64,000 nt of DNA from UBA1181 sp045601045. Its GTDB lineage: Bacteria; Bacteroidota; Bacteroidia; Bacteroidales; Paludibacteraceae. The notes below the pieces were generated by a model that was not told where the DNA came from, ran no database searches, and saw only the letters and a list, made by a program, of their open reading frames with translations. The stretch covers positions 1 through 64,000 of the forward strand of contig JAZRZA010000027.1 in the NCBI GenBank assembly GCA_045601045.1. The letters are read 5' to 3'. The translations under genes and the position numbers were made by a program. Position 1 is the stretch's first letter. Each line of letters starts with the position of its first letter. Positions 8,680 to 17,200 of this stretch are shown here, piece by piece.

Positions 8680-8706
8680 TTTATCAGGATTAGAGCTTTC
8701 TCTGGA

Positions 8707-10728
8707 CTACTTCTCACCGTCCTTCTCCGCATCTTTTTTCTTTTGCTCCTGCATCTGCTTTTGGGCTTCCATCATTTGATTTTGCATATTCTCCATCTTC
8801 TTTTGGATACGACCCAACCAGGAGTTGTCCTCCTCTTCAATGTTTGTGCTGTTCACCGCACGAATGACATCAGAGCCAGACTGCTTTCTCATACGATCCT
8901 CTTTTTCCTGTTGCTCTTTCTGTTTATTTCGAGCGGCACGATGCTCCTCAATCTCCACGAGCAGTTTCTTCTCGTCAATGGACTTACGAATCGCAAGGTT
9001 CTGAACGATGGTTAGGAGCAAAGAGATGAAATAGTAGTAGGTCAAACCAGAGGCGATCTTATTGAACCAAAAGAAGAAGACAATCGGCATGACATACATC
9101 ATGTACTTCATGACCTTCATTTGTTGCTCCGCCTGTTCGCCTCCCATGGAAGGATTCGCGTTCATTTGCATGTTGAACTTGGTATATACCACATTTGTTA
9201 TGGTCATCAACAAGCAGAACAAACTCAAGTGGTCACCAATCAATGGAAGATCAAATCCCCATGAGATAAACGCATCATAAGAAGAGAGATCCTCCGCCCA
9301 CAAGAAGGATTGGTGTCTCAACTCTGTCGCAGTCGGGATAAAGAAATATACCGCCATCAGGAATGGCATGGAGAGCAACATCGGAAGACATCCACCTGCC
9401 GGATTAACGCCCGCATCCTTGTAGAATTCCTGCATCTTTTGGCTTCTTACCATAGGCGATTCATCTTTCATTTGCTCATTCAACGCGTCCATCTCTGGTT
9501 TCAAGGCACGCTGCTTGGCCGATGAAAGGTAGGATTTATAGGTAAACGGTGTCAAGAATAATCTCACCACAAACGTCAACAACAAAATCACAAGACCATA
9601 ATTATCCACAAATGAGCAAAGCAAGTCGAACACAGGGATGATGAACAACTGGTTCACCCAGCGAATCAAAGAGAAGCCGAGTGCCAAAATACGGTGTAGA
9701 TTCAATTTCTCGTCACCGGATGTGCCCTCATTGAACGACTTCAACAATTTGTAGTTGTTCGGTCCGAAGAAGAACCTAAAATTAGCCTTACCAGACTCAA
9801 AAGGAACCGAAGCGGCCAATTCATATCGTTTCAGATGGAGGGAATCGGCAAGCATGGTCGACTTCAAATCGACCTTCTCCATCAAATTACCATCCGCGAT
9901 GAAAATGCTGGAAAAATAGAGATCCTTGAATGCCACCCAACGCACAGGGTCAGAAACGGTCGTCTCATCATTTTTTGTCTCGCTCAAATATTCGCGGCCA
10001 CCGTCAGGTGTATAGTAATACAATTGCGCGTATCTATCCTCGAAATCACGGCCCTTCTCCAATTGAGGAATCTCCAAAGACCAAGTAGTGGCCAAACTTT
10101 TCATCGGACTACTCAAAGAGGCATCCAAGTTATTAGCCTCAACAGAGAATTGAAGCATATAACTATCCTCAGGAAGTGTATAAACGAAGTTCAAACTTCC
10201 GCCATTGGTGGTAGGCAAAGCGAATATGATTGAATTACTGCTTTGGGAAGCCACCGAGAAATTCAAATCCGCGGTGGACAAATTACGGTTGCTGGCTGTC
10301 TGTAAGGCAATCGCGAACTTGGAATCATCCCCACCAAACAAGTTAAGCTGATCCATATTGCGATCGAAATGCTCCTTCAACACGACATTGACTACTTGCG
10401 CTCCCTTGGTAGAAAAGGTAATCTTCACAAGCTTATTCTCCAAAACCACATCTTGAGCGGCAGCCATTCCCGCAGCGGAGAATTCACCATACGCATTTTG
10501 TGACTTTACTAACTTGACAGAATCGCTATCAGTGGCATCAAACAATGAAAACTCACCTTGTTCTTTCAATCTAGCCGCCTCCAACTGTTGCTGTAGTTGA
10601 ACCGCCTCGATAGAGTCTTGGTAGCGCTTACGAGCCTCAATTTGCTCTGGAGAAGGTTTGGTGAAGAAGATATATCCTGCCACGACAAGAAACATCAACA
10701 CAAAACCCGTAATCGAATTTTTATCCAT
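8707..10728 (-). CDS. yidC: Membrane protein insertase YidC
   Basis: A 673-residue insertase that integrates proteins into the inner membrane, alone or with SecYEG. It starts with a membrane anchor (MDKNSITGFVLMFLVVAGYIFF), followed by the large periplasmic beta-sandwich domain of Gram-negative YidC (about residues 60-340). The conserved five-helix 60KD_IMP core begins near residue 370 (YGLVILLLTFVVRLFLTPFT). The cytoplasmic hairpin segment contains ALKPEMDALNEQM and QEFYKDAGVNPAGGCLPMLL. The C-terminal tail is long, charged and rich in Lys, Gln and Glu, as often seen in Bacteroidota. A TACCTTTG promoter element lies about 80 bases upstream. Confidence 0.97.
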   Translation of the reverse strand: MDKNSITGFVLMFLVVAGYIFFTKPSPEQIEARKRYQDSIEAVQLQQQLEAARLKEQGEFSLFDATDSDSVKLVKSQNAYGEFSAAGMAAAQDVVLENKLVKITFSTKGAQVVNVVLKEHFDRNMDQLNLFGGDDSKFAIALQTASNRNLSTADLNFSVASQSSNSIIFALPTTNGGSLNFVYTLPEDSYMLQFSVEANNLDASLSSPMKSLATTWSLEIPQLEKGRDFEDRYAQLYYYTPDGGREYLSETKNDETTVSDPVRWVAFKDLYFSSIFIADGNLMEKVDLKSTMLADSLHLKRYELAASVPFESGKANFRFFFGPNNYKLLKSFNEGTSGDEKLNLHRILALGFSLIRWVNQLFIIPVFDLLCSFVDNYGLVILLLTFVVRLFLTPFTYKSYLSSAKQRALKPEMDALNEQMKDESPMVRSQKMQEFYKDAGVNPAGGCLPMLLSMPFLMAVYFFIPTATELRHQSFLWAEDLSSYDAFISWGFDLPLIGDHLSLFCLLMTITNVVYTKFNMQMNANPSMGGEQAEQQMKVMKYMMYVMPIVFFFWFNKIASGLTYYYFISLLLTIVQNLAIRKSIDEKKLLVEIEEHRAARNKQKEQQEKEDRMRKQSGSDVIRAVNSTNIEEEDNSWLGRIQKKMENMQNQMMEAQKQMQEQKKKDAEKDGEK

Positions 10729-10800
10729 TTTATGTTTAAAAAATTTAATATCCTAAACTAATCAACCCTCCCCGCTCAGGAGAGTCCTTATAATTAATAA

Positions 10801-10832
10801 TTTTGCAAAGGTAAAAAAAATAAGTACATTTG
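10801..10832. promoter_or_regulatory. Overlapping divergent promoters of yidC and the ABC exporter
   Basis: Plus strand: TTTTG (10801-10805), exactly 19 bases, TACATTTG (10825-10832). Minus strand: TACCTTTG (10813-10806), the -7 element for yidC, lying directly next to the plus-strand -33 element. The two polymerase sites overlap, so firing in one direction should hinder the other. The plus-strand -7 ends only six bases before the ATG at 10839. Confidence 0.7.
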
Positions 10833-10838
10833 CATATT

Positions 10839-12644
10839 ATGGGTATCATACAATTGTTTAAAAATATTAAACCGTTTGTAATGCCTTACAAATGGTTGGT
10901 CGCGGCGACACTGTTGCTGACACTGATCGGGTCATTTATGGCCCAAGTGAACGCCATCGTGCTAGATTGGACTGTTGACTCCATCAACGGCCACTTGCAA
11001 CAAGGTGGCAAATGGGGAGCAGAAGCCATTCGCATCGTCACATTCGTCGCCATCGTATTGTTAGGCAAGGAGGTCCTCTCCGCCATCATCACCTTCATGC
11101 AAAGGTTCTTCGGCGAGAAGATGCGCATCCTCGTCTCCAAAGATTTGGCGCAGTCAGTCATCGAGAAGGTACTCACTTTCCGCGTGGCCTTCTTCACCGC
11201 CAATAACAACGAAGCGGGCAAATTGCAGACCCGTATTGATCAGGGCGTGGCCAGTCTGTCAAGAACAGTACAAAACTTCTTCATTGACCTATTGCCCCTC
11301 TTCACCAGCGCCATTCTCGCGTTGGTCTTGATGTTCAAAGCGAACGTTTGGGTGGGTCTAACCGCTTTACTCATCATGCCGATCTACTTCTTCATCACGT
11401 ATAAGCAGACACAAAGATTGAAGAACTGGCGACGTGATATGCGCCAATACCGTGAGCTGAAGAGCCACGGCATCATGAACATCATCGAATCCATCAATGT
11501 CATCAAATCGTTCAACAGGGAGCGTATCGAGGGCGACAAACAGTTGGAGATACAAAACCAGGTGACCAACAACCAGACTGAAACAAGGAAAATCAGCTTC
11601 CTCTTTGAAGGTCTCAAGAGTTTCATGCAACAGATCGGAACGGTTTTGATCATCATCCTCACCGCCTACCTGGTATTGGACGACTACCCTGGCATGTCCA
11701 TCGGAAAAATCATGTACCACGTCATGTTGTTCAACAATGTCGTGGCACCTATCCACCAACTGCACCGCATCTACGACGACATGAACGACGCGCTCATCTA
11801 CGCGGAGGGATTCTTCGACATTTTGAAGTCCGACAACGAGGTGGAACCTACCGGATCCTACAAACCAGACCGCATTAAGGGCGACTTCGAAATTTCGGGG
11901 GTGGACTTCACCTACCCTAACGGCACAAAAGCGCTCCACAACATCAACATGAAGGTGGAGAGCGGAAAGATCACCGCATTCGTCGGACTCTCCGGAGCAG
12001 GCAAGAGTACCATCGTCAACCTATTGGATAAATTCTATACGCCAGACTGCGGAAGCATCAAATTGGACGGTGTGGACATCAGTGAATACGACACAAAGTA
12101 CCTTCGTGACAACATCGGTTTGGTACTTCAAAAGAACCATATTTTCGACGGAACCATCGCGGAGAATATCCTCTACGGAAATCCGGACGCCTCTATCGAG
12201 GAGGTCTATGAAGCGGCAAAGAAGGCTTACCTATACGATCAGGTAATGTCTTTGCCACAACAATTCAACAGCAAAGCGACTTTGCTCTCTGGTGGACAGC
12301 AACAACGCATCGCCATCGCTCGCATGTTCTTGAAGAACCCGCCAATTATCTTCTTGGACGAACCGACAGCCAGCCTAGACGCCATCGCCACAGAGCAGAT
12401 CAAGAACAGCATCGACGCGATCAAGAAAGATAGAACGGTAATCATCATCTCTCATAGCATCTCCCAAATCATAGACAGCGACATGATCTATGCGCTGAAA
12501 AACGGCCATGTAGAGCAAGGTGGTGACCCAGATGAGGTTTACAAGCAAGGCGGCATCTACAAGGAGATCGTGGACGCGTCCGCAAGAAGCCTCAACATCG
12601 AAAAGATTTCAAAAACCATAGAGGGAGACCATAAAAACTCCTAA
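10839..12644 (+). CDS. ABC exporter with fused membrane and ATPase domains (MsbA/MdlB-like)
   Basis: A 601-residue half-transporter that would work as a homodimer or heterodimer and export a lipid, peptide or drug. The N-terminal ABC type-1 membrane domain has six membrane helices (about residues 15-310). The ATPase domain (about 340-590) shows Walker A GLSGAGKST, signature LLSGGQQQRIAIARMFL, Walker B IIFLDEPTASLD and the H-loop IISHSISQI. I chose ATG 10839 rather than an upstream TTG at 10830, which would fall inside the -7 element. That leaves almost no leader, so the mRNA may be leaderless. The Nudix gene follows after 30 bases on the same strand. Confidence 0.9.
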   Translation: MGIIQLFKNIKPFVMPYKWLVAATLLLTLIGSFMAQVNAIVLDWTVDSINGHLQQGGKWGAEAIRIVTFVAIVLLGKEVLSAIITFMQRFFGEKMRILVSKDLAQSVIEKVLTFRVAFFTANNNEAGKLQTRIDQGVASLSRTVQNFFIDLLPLFTSAILALVLMFKANVWVGLTALLIMPIYFFITYKQTQRLKNWRRDMRQYRELKSHGIMNIIESINVIKSFNRERIEGDKQLEIQNQVTNNQTETRKISFLFEGLKSFMQQIGTVLIIILTAYLVLDDYPGMSIGKIMYHVMLFNNVVAPIHQLHRIYDDMNDALIYAEGFFDILKSDNEVEPTGSYKPDRIKGDFEISGVDFTYPNGTKALHNINMKVESGKITAFVGLSGAGKSTIVNLLDKFYTPDCGSIKLDGVDISEYDTKYLRDNIGLVLQKNHIFDGTIAENILYGNPDASIEEVYEAAKKAYLYDQVMSLPQQFNSKATLLSGGQQQRIAIARMFLKNPPIIFLDEPTASLDAIATEQIKNSIDAIKKDRTVIIISHSISQIIDSDMIYALKNGHVEQGGDPDEVYKQGGIYKEIVDASARSLNIEKISKTIEGDHKNS

Positions 12645-12674
12645 TACGGACAACTGTCAAAACACAAGAGGATT

Positions 12675-13448
12675 ATGCAAGAGAAAGAAGAGGGACAGAA
12701 AAAGTATTGTTACAAATACCCACACCCCGCAGTAACCACCGACTGCGTGATATTTTGTTTCGATGGGAAAGAGTTGAACGTCTTATTAGTGCAAAGAGGC
12801 GTCGATCCTTACAAAGACGCATGGGCCTTTCCCGGCGGATTCCTTCAAATGAATGAATCTGCGGAGGAGTGCGCTTTGCGAGAGCTGAAAGAGGAGACGC
12901 AACTGGAGCCTGAGCACATAGAACAATTTCACACCTTCACAGAGGTGAACCGAGACCCTAGAGAGAGAGTCATCTCCATCGCCTACTTCGCTTTAGTGAA
13001 GAAATCGGACGTGGTAGGAGGCGACGACGCATCGCAGGCCAAATGGTTCAAACTGAACGAAGTGCCAAGACTTGCCTTTGACCACGATTATATTTTCAGA
13101 AAAGCATTGAACGCTTTGAAAGAAAAGATCCATTTCGAGCCAATCGGTTTCGAGTTGTTGGAGGAGGAGTTCTCCATGCCAGATTTGCAGCGTCTATACG
13201 AGGCGATTTTGGAGGTGAAGTTCGACAGACGCAACTTCCAAAAGAAGATGCTCCAACAAGGCATCTTGGAAGAGGCCACCATCCAAGAAAACACAATCAA
13301 ACACGTCATCAAGGACAACGTCATCGTGATGGAGGAGGGAGTCTCCGCCAAAGGAAAGACCGGAAGATCCAAGAACAAAAAATGGAGATTCATTCCTTCT
13401 AAATACGAGGAGATGAAGACTAAAAAGATGTTTAGATTGGAATTTTAA
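12675..13448 (+). CDS. Nudix-domain protein with C-terminal winged helix (NrtR/COG1051-like)
   Basis: A 257-residue protein. The Nudix domain spans about residues 18-145. Its box begins at Gly55, keeps Glu61, then R69-E70 and E73-E74, so the metal-binding glutamates are present, but the usual Gly after EET is Gln76. The C-terminal part (about 155-230) looks like the winged helix of NrtR-type regulators of NAD metabolism (FSMPDLQRLYEAIL, RNFQKKML), and the end is basic. It could be an ADP-ribose-sensing regulator, a hydrolase of ADP-ribose-like compounds, or both. It follows the ABC exporter by 30 bases and may share its transcript. Confidence 0.82.
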   Translation: MQEKEEGQKKYCYKYPHPAVTTDCVIFCFDGKELNVLLVQRGVDPYKDAWAFPGGFLQMNESAEECALRELKEETQLEPEHIEQFHTFTEVNRDPRERVISIAYFALVKKSDVVGGDDASQAKWFKLNEVPRLAFDHDYIFRKALNALKEKIHFEPIGFELLEEEFSMPDLQRLYEAILEVKFDRRNFQKKMLQQGILEEATIQENTIKHVIKDNVIVMEEGVSAKGKTGRSKNKKWRFIPSKYEEMKTKKMFRLEF

Positions 13449-13531
13449 CGGATTACAACAGGAAAGAGATAAATATTAAAGCGAAAAAACGTAACTTCGC
13501 GACAGTTTAATTAACTACAAAAAAAGGATAT

Positions 13532-14188
13532 ATGATGAAATGTAATGTGATTTTAGCGGCAGCCCTTATGGCATGCACATCAGCATTCGCAGGTACAAGA
13601 GCAGACGTGATGAATGCTCCATGCTCGTCCATCGACGCAATGATGGCAACCGTTTTGAGTCAACAACAAAAGCCTTACGCAGCAGGCGCAAGCGGAGAGG
13701 ACGCTTACGACAATCCAGGATTGATCACCTATGCGTTCAGACAATTGGGTATTGATGTTCCAGCAGAGCCAAACGCCTTGAGTTCTTTCAACAAAAAGAT
13801 CACCGCACCAAAGAAGATGAAGAGAGGTGACGTTGTATTCTTCTCCAACGCATTGAATCCAAAGGAAATCTACATGACTGGTATCGTACAACACATCAAC
13901 GAAGAGGGCACATTCAATTTCATTTGTGTGTTGCCTGACAAGGGCGTACTCATCGCCAGCAGCACCGATCCAGGATTCCAAGGCAACTTCATGCACGCTA
14001 TCCGCATCGTTTCCGACGAGCAGATCAAGGATATCCGCGGTGGATACCAAAAGGATTTGGCCAACATCGAAAAGGCAAAGGCTGATTTGGAGAAGGCAAA
14101 GCAAGAAGTGGTAAAGTCAGAGAACAAACTCCGCGATTTGGAGAATGATTTCATCAAAAACAACACAGCCACTTTGAAACTTAAATAA
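13532..14188 (+). CDS. Secreted NlpC/P60-like protein lacking catalytic residues
   Basis: A 218-residue exported protein with a signal peptide cleaved near AFA-G21. Residues about 33-160 follow the NlpC/P60 plan (KPYAAGASGEDAYDNPGLI, later MKRGDVVFF and MTGIVQ). At the place of the catalytic motif DCSGL it reads D60-N-P-G-L64, so the nucleophile Cys is Asn61. At the place of the catalytic His (HVGI) it reads M115-T-G-I. Both key residues are therefore absent and peptidoglycan cleavage is unlikely. The C-terminal 50 residues form a Lys/Glu-rich coiled coil. It may bind cell wall or a partner protein. The start could be codon 1 or 2. Confidence 0.75.
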   Translation: MMKCNVILAAALMACTSAFAGTRADVMNAPCSSIDAMMATVLSQQQKPYAAGASGEDAYDNPGLITYAFRQLGIDVPAEPNALSSFNKKITAPKKMKRGDVVFFSNALNPKEIYMTGIVQHINEEGTFNFICVLPDKGVLIASSTDPGFQGNFMHAIRIVSDEQIKDIRGGYQKDLANIEKAKADLEKAKQEVVKSENKLRDLENDFIKNNTATLKLK

Positions 14189-14208
14189 CCAGAAACGATT
14201 CCATAGAA

Positions 14209-14241
14209 AAAGGATGTGTCATACGGCACATCCTTTTTTCT
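14209..14241. terminator. Bidirectional terminator between convergent genes
   Basis: AAAGGATGTG (14209-14218) pairs with CACATCCTTT (14227-14236). T-runs follow on both strands, so it can end both the 13532 gene and the minus-strand activase gene. Confidence 0.85.
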
Positions 14242-14267
14242 TTATATACGCCGAGAACTAACGCCCC

Positions 14268-17200
14268 TTATTTCATGTTTTTAGCCGCTCTGGCGATGAA
14301 ATGCAAGCGGTTGAGTACATTCACCTCACTGACACCTCCGTCGAAGTCTAGGAAGAGGAGATTCATATCCGGAAAAATATCCTTCACACGCTTCTCGATA
14401 CCCTTCGAGATCACATGGTTGGCGATACAGCCAAATGGCTGCAAGCTAATAGCCGCATTGATACCTCTCTCAGCGAACGAAGCGAACTCCGCAGGGATCA
14501 ACCAACCCTCTCCGAATTGCGCGGCCAAATTAGTGATCTTTTCCGCTCTTTTAGCCTCCTCATGGATATTCGCATTCTTCTCGTAGTAACGGAATGCGGA
14601 AGCGGCCTTATCTATCTTACGGATCACACGATTCAGATATTTCTCGCCCAAAGAAGACAAGAGTCTTGCGATAAACTTGCGTTTCTTCTCCAAATGGTTC
14701 GCCTCATTGAATTTAGCGTTAGGGAAATATTGAAGGAAGAAATCGCTCAACGACGGAATGACAGGTTCAATACCCTCTTCCACCAACCAATCGACCACAT
14801 GCTGATGTCCAAAAGAGTTGTATTTGATAAAGATCTCACCCACGATACCAATACGAGGCACATCCTTTGTTTCGGAAATAGCGTCGAACTTTTGAGCGGC
14901 CTCACCCATCAAACGAACCATCTCCTTGGATTTCTTCGCGCCGACAGCACTTACACCCAACGCAATGTATTCGTCCAAAATTGCCCTAGCAGCACCTTTC
15001 TCCTTCTCCCTCACCACGGCGGAATAGTACATCTTCGAGAGCGCGTCCGCATAGAAGACCAAATAGATGACGAGTTTCGCGATCTTCTTCACATTAGGCG
15101 TGAAACCAGATTGCTCGTTGATCGTATCCATAATGGAGATGGATATCACAGGGATATCACCATAACCTGCGGAGAGCAAGGCTTTCTTGATCAAAGCGAT
15201 ATAGTTGGTCGCTCTGCACTGTCCACCCGTTTGTGTGATAGCGAAAACGACATTGTTGCGGTCATATTTTCCCGACTCCATGGCACGAATGCAATCGCCC
15301 ACCACCAATGTGGCTGGATAGCAGATTTCGTTGTTGGCATACTTCAAACCATATTGTACGGAGAGTTCGTCGCTTGGCGGCATATTCTCGAAATGGTAGC
15401 CAATCAAATCGAAGAGAACAGGAATAAACGGCGAGTGGAAATCGGAGAAGAATGGAACAAGGATTTTCTTATTCACATCCTTTTTCAAGAATTCAGGCGT
15501 AGTGACAAAATCCTGACGGACCGGTTCACTCTCCTCGTTTTTGTATTTCAACGATTCGATCAAAGATCGGATACGAAGTCTCAACGAACCGGCATTGTTC
15601 ACATCATCCACCTTCAACAAGGTGACATTCTTGCCGTAACGTTTCATCATATCAATGACCTCATCCACAATAAAGGCATCCGGACCACATCCGAATGACG
15701 TCAACTGCACATAGTGGACATTCTCCTTTGATTCAGCTACCCACTGAGCCACTTTCATAATACGGTTCATATAGGACCACTGTGGAATAATGTGGGAATC
15801 CTTCAAAGAAGCCTCCGTATCTCTCACAATATCCTCCGTCACCACGTCCACACCAAATGAGGTAATGATTTCAGAGACTTTATGTTGTACCAACGGATCG
15901 TTGTGGTAAGGTCTTCCAGCCAAGACAATCACCAGGCGGTTCTCCTCCTTGGCCTTCGCCAAAAGGTGATTGGCCTTATCCCGCAAAGTATTGGAGAAGT
16001 TATCCCTAGCCTTCATAGCCTCTTCAAAAGCCGCCTTAAAGACCTTCTTGTCGTAATTCTTCTCCAAGATGGACTTCATATAGGCCGAGCATGACTTTTC
16101 CAACAACTTGTCATCCTTGAAATTGATGACAGGCGCGTCCATTGGGATGCCAAATCGCTCCTCTACATTGATAGAACTACGTAGCACATCGGAATAACCC
16201 GCCACCACCGGACAGTTGTAACTATTATTGGAATTAGGCTCCATACGCTCATAAATGACGTATGGATAGAAGATGCGGTCCACCTTCTTCTCCGCTAAAT
16301 CGAAGATGTGTCCATGCAACAACTTCGCAGGGAAACAGATGTTGTCCGCCATTACGGTGTTCAATCCCTTTTCATACATCGCGAACGTGGATCGGGCCGA
16401 ATTCTTCACCGCTATATTGCAACGGGTGAAAAGCGTATACCAGAACGGGAAGTTTTCGTACATATTCAAGGCACGAGGAATTCCCACGGTGAAATATGGT
16501 TTTTCGAGCACACCCTTCTTGTCCTTCTTGAATGCCAATTCATTCTTGTAGAAACTCATATTGAAGGCCACTCTACCCTTCTCACCCTTATTGGTATAAA
16601 CCTTTTCGCACTTATTTCCGGAATAGTAAACCTTTCCGTTGGCGAAGACATTTTTCAATATTTGGCAGTTGTTCTCGCAACCCACACAACGGAGCGGTTC
16701 GGAAGTATATTCCTTCAAATCCACCAATTGAGAGAGCTCCACACCCTCTGTAGCAGGTTGAACGCGTTTCTTAGAGAAGAGCGCCGCACCATAGGCACCC
16801 ATCAGCTCCGGATAGTTGGAGACAATCACTTCCTTGCCTACCGAAAGCTCGAAGGCACGCACCACAGCTGAGTTACGCATGGTACCGCCCTGCAAAACGA
16901 TGTGTTCGCCCAAATCCTTCACATCCTTCAATTTCAACACCTTATAAAGGCAGTTCTTGATGACGGAATAGGCCAAACCAGCGGAAATATCATCCAACGG
17001 AGATCCCTCGCGCAAACATTGCTTCACCTTGGAGTTCATGAAGACCGTACAACGGGTACCAAGGTCACAAGGGTTTTGGCTCTCACACGCACGACGCACA
17101 AAGTCCGCGATCGGACATTTCAACGATTGCGCGAAACTATCGATGAAGGAACCACAACCAGAAGAGCACGCCTCATTGATTTCTAGACGATTAATCGCAC

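Noticed and set aside
10830..10838. TTG start three codons before the ABC exporter ATG
   Set aside because: The TTG is part of the -7 element, so it would not be in the transcript.
14415..15698. 427-codon plus-strand open frame opposite the activase gene
   Set aside because: It is the antisense shadow of a well-supported coding sequence; its translation shows no domain, and long antisense frames are expected with this codon use.
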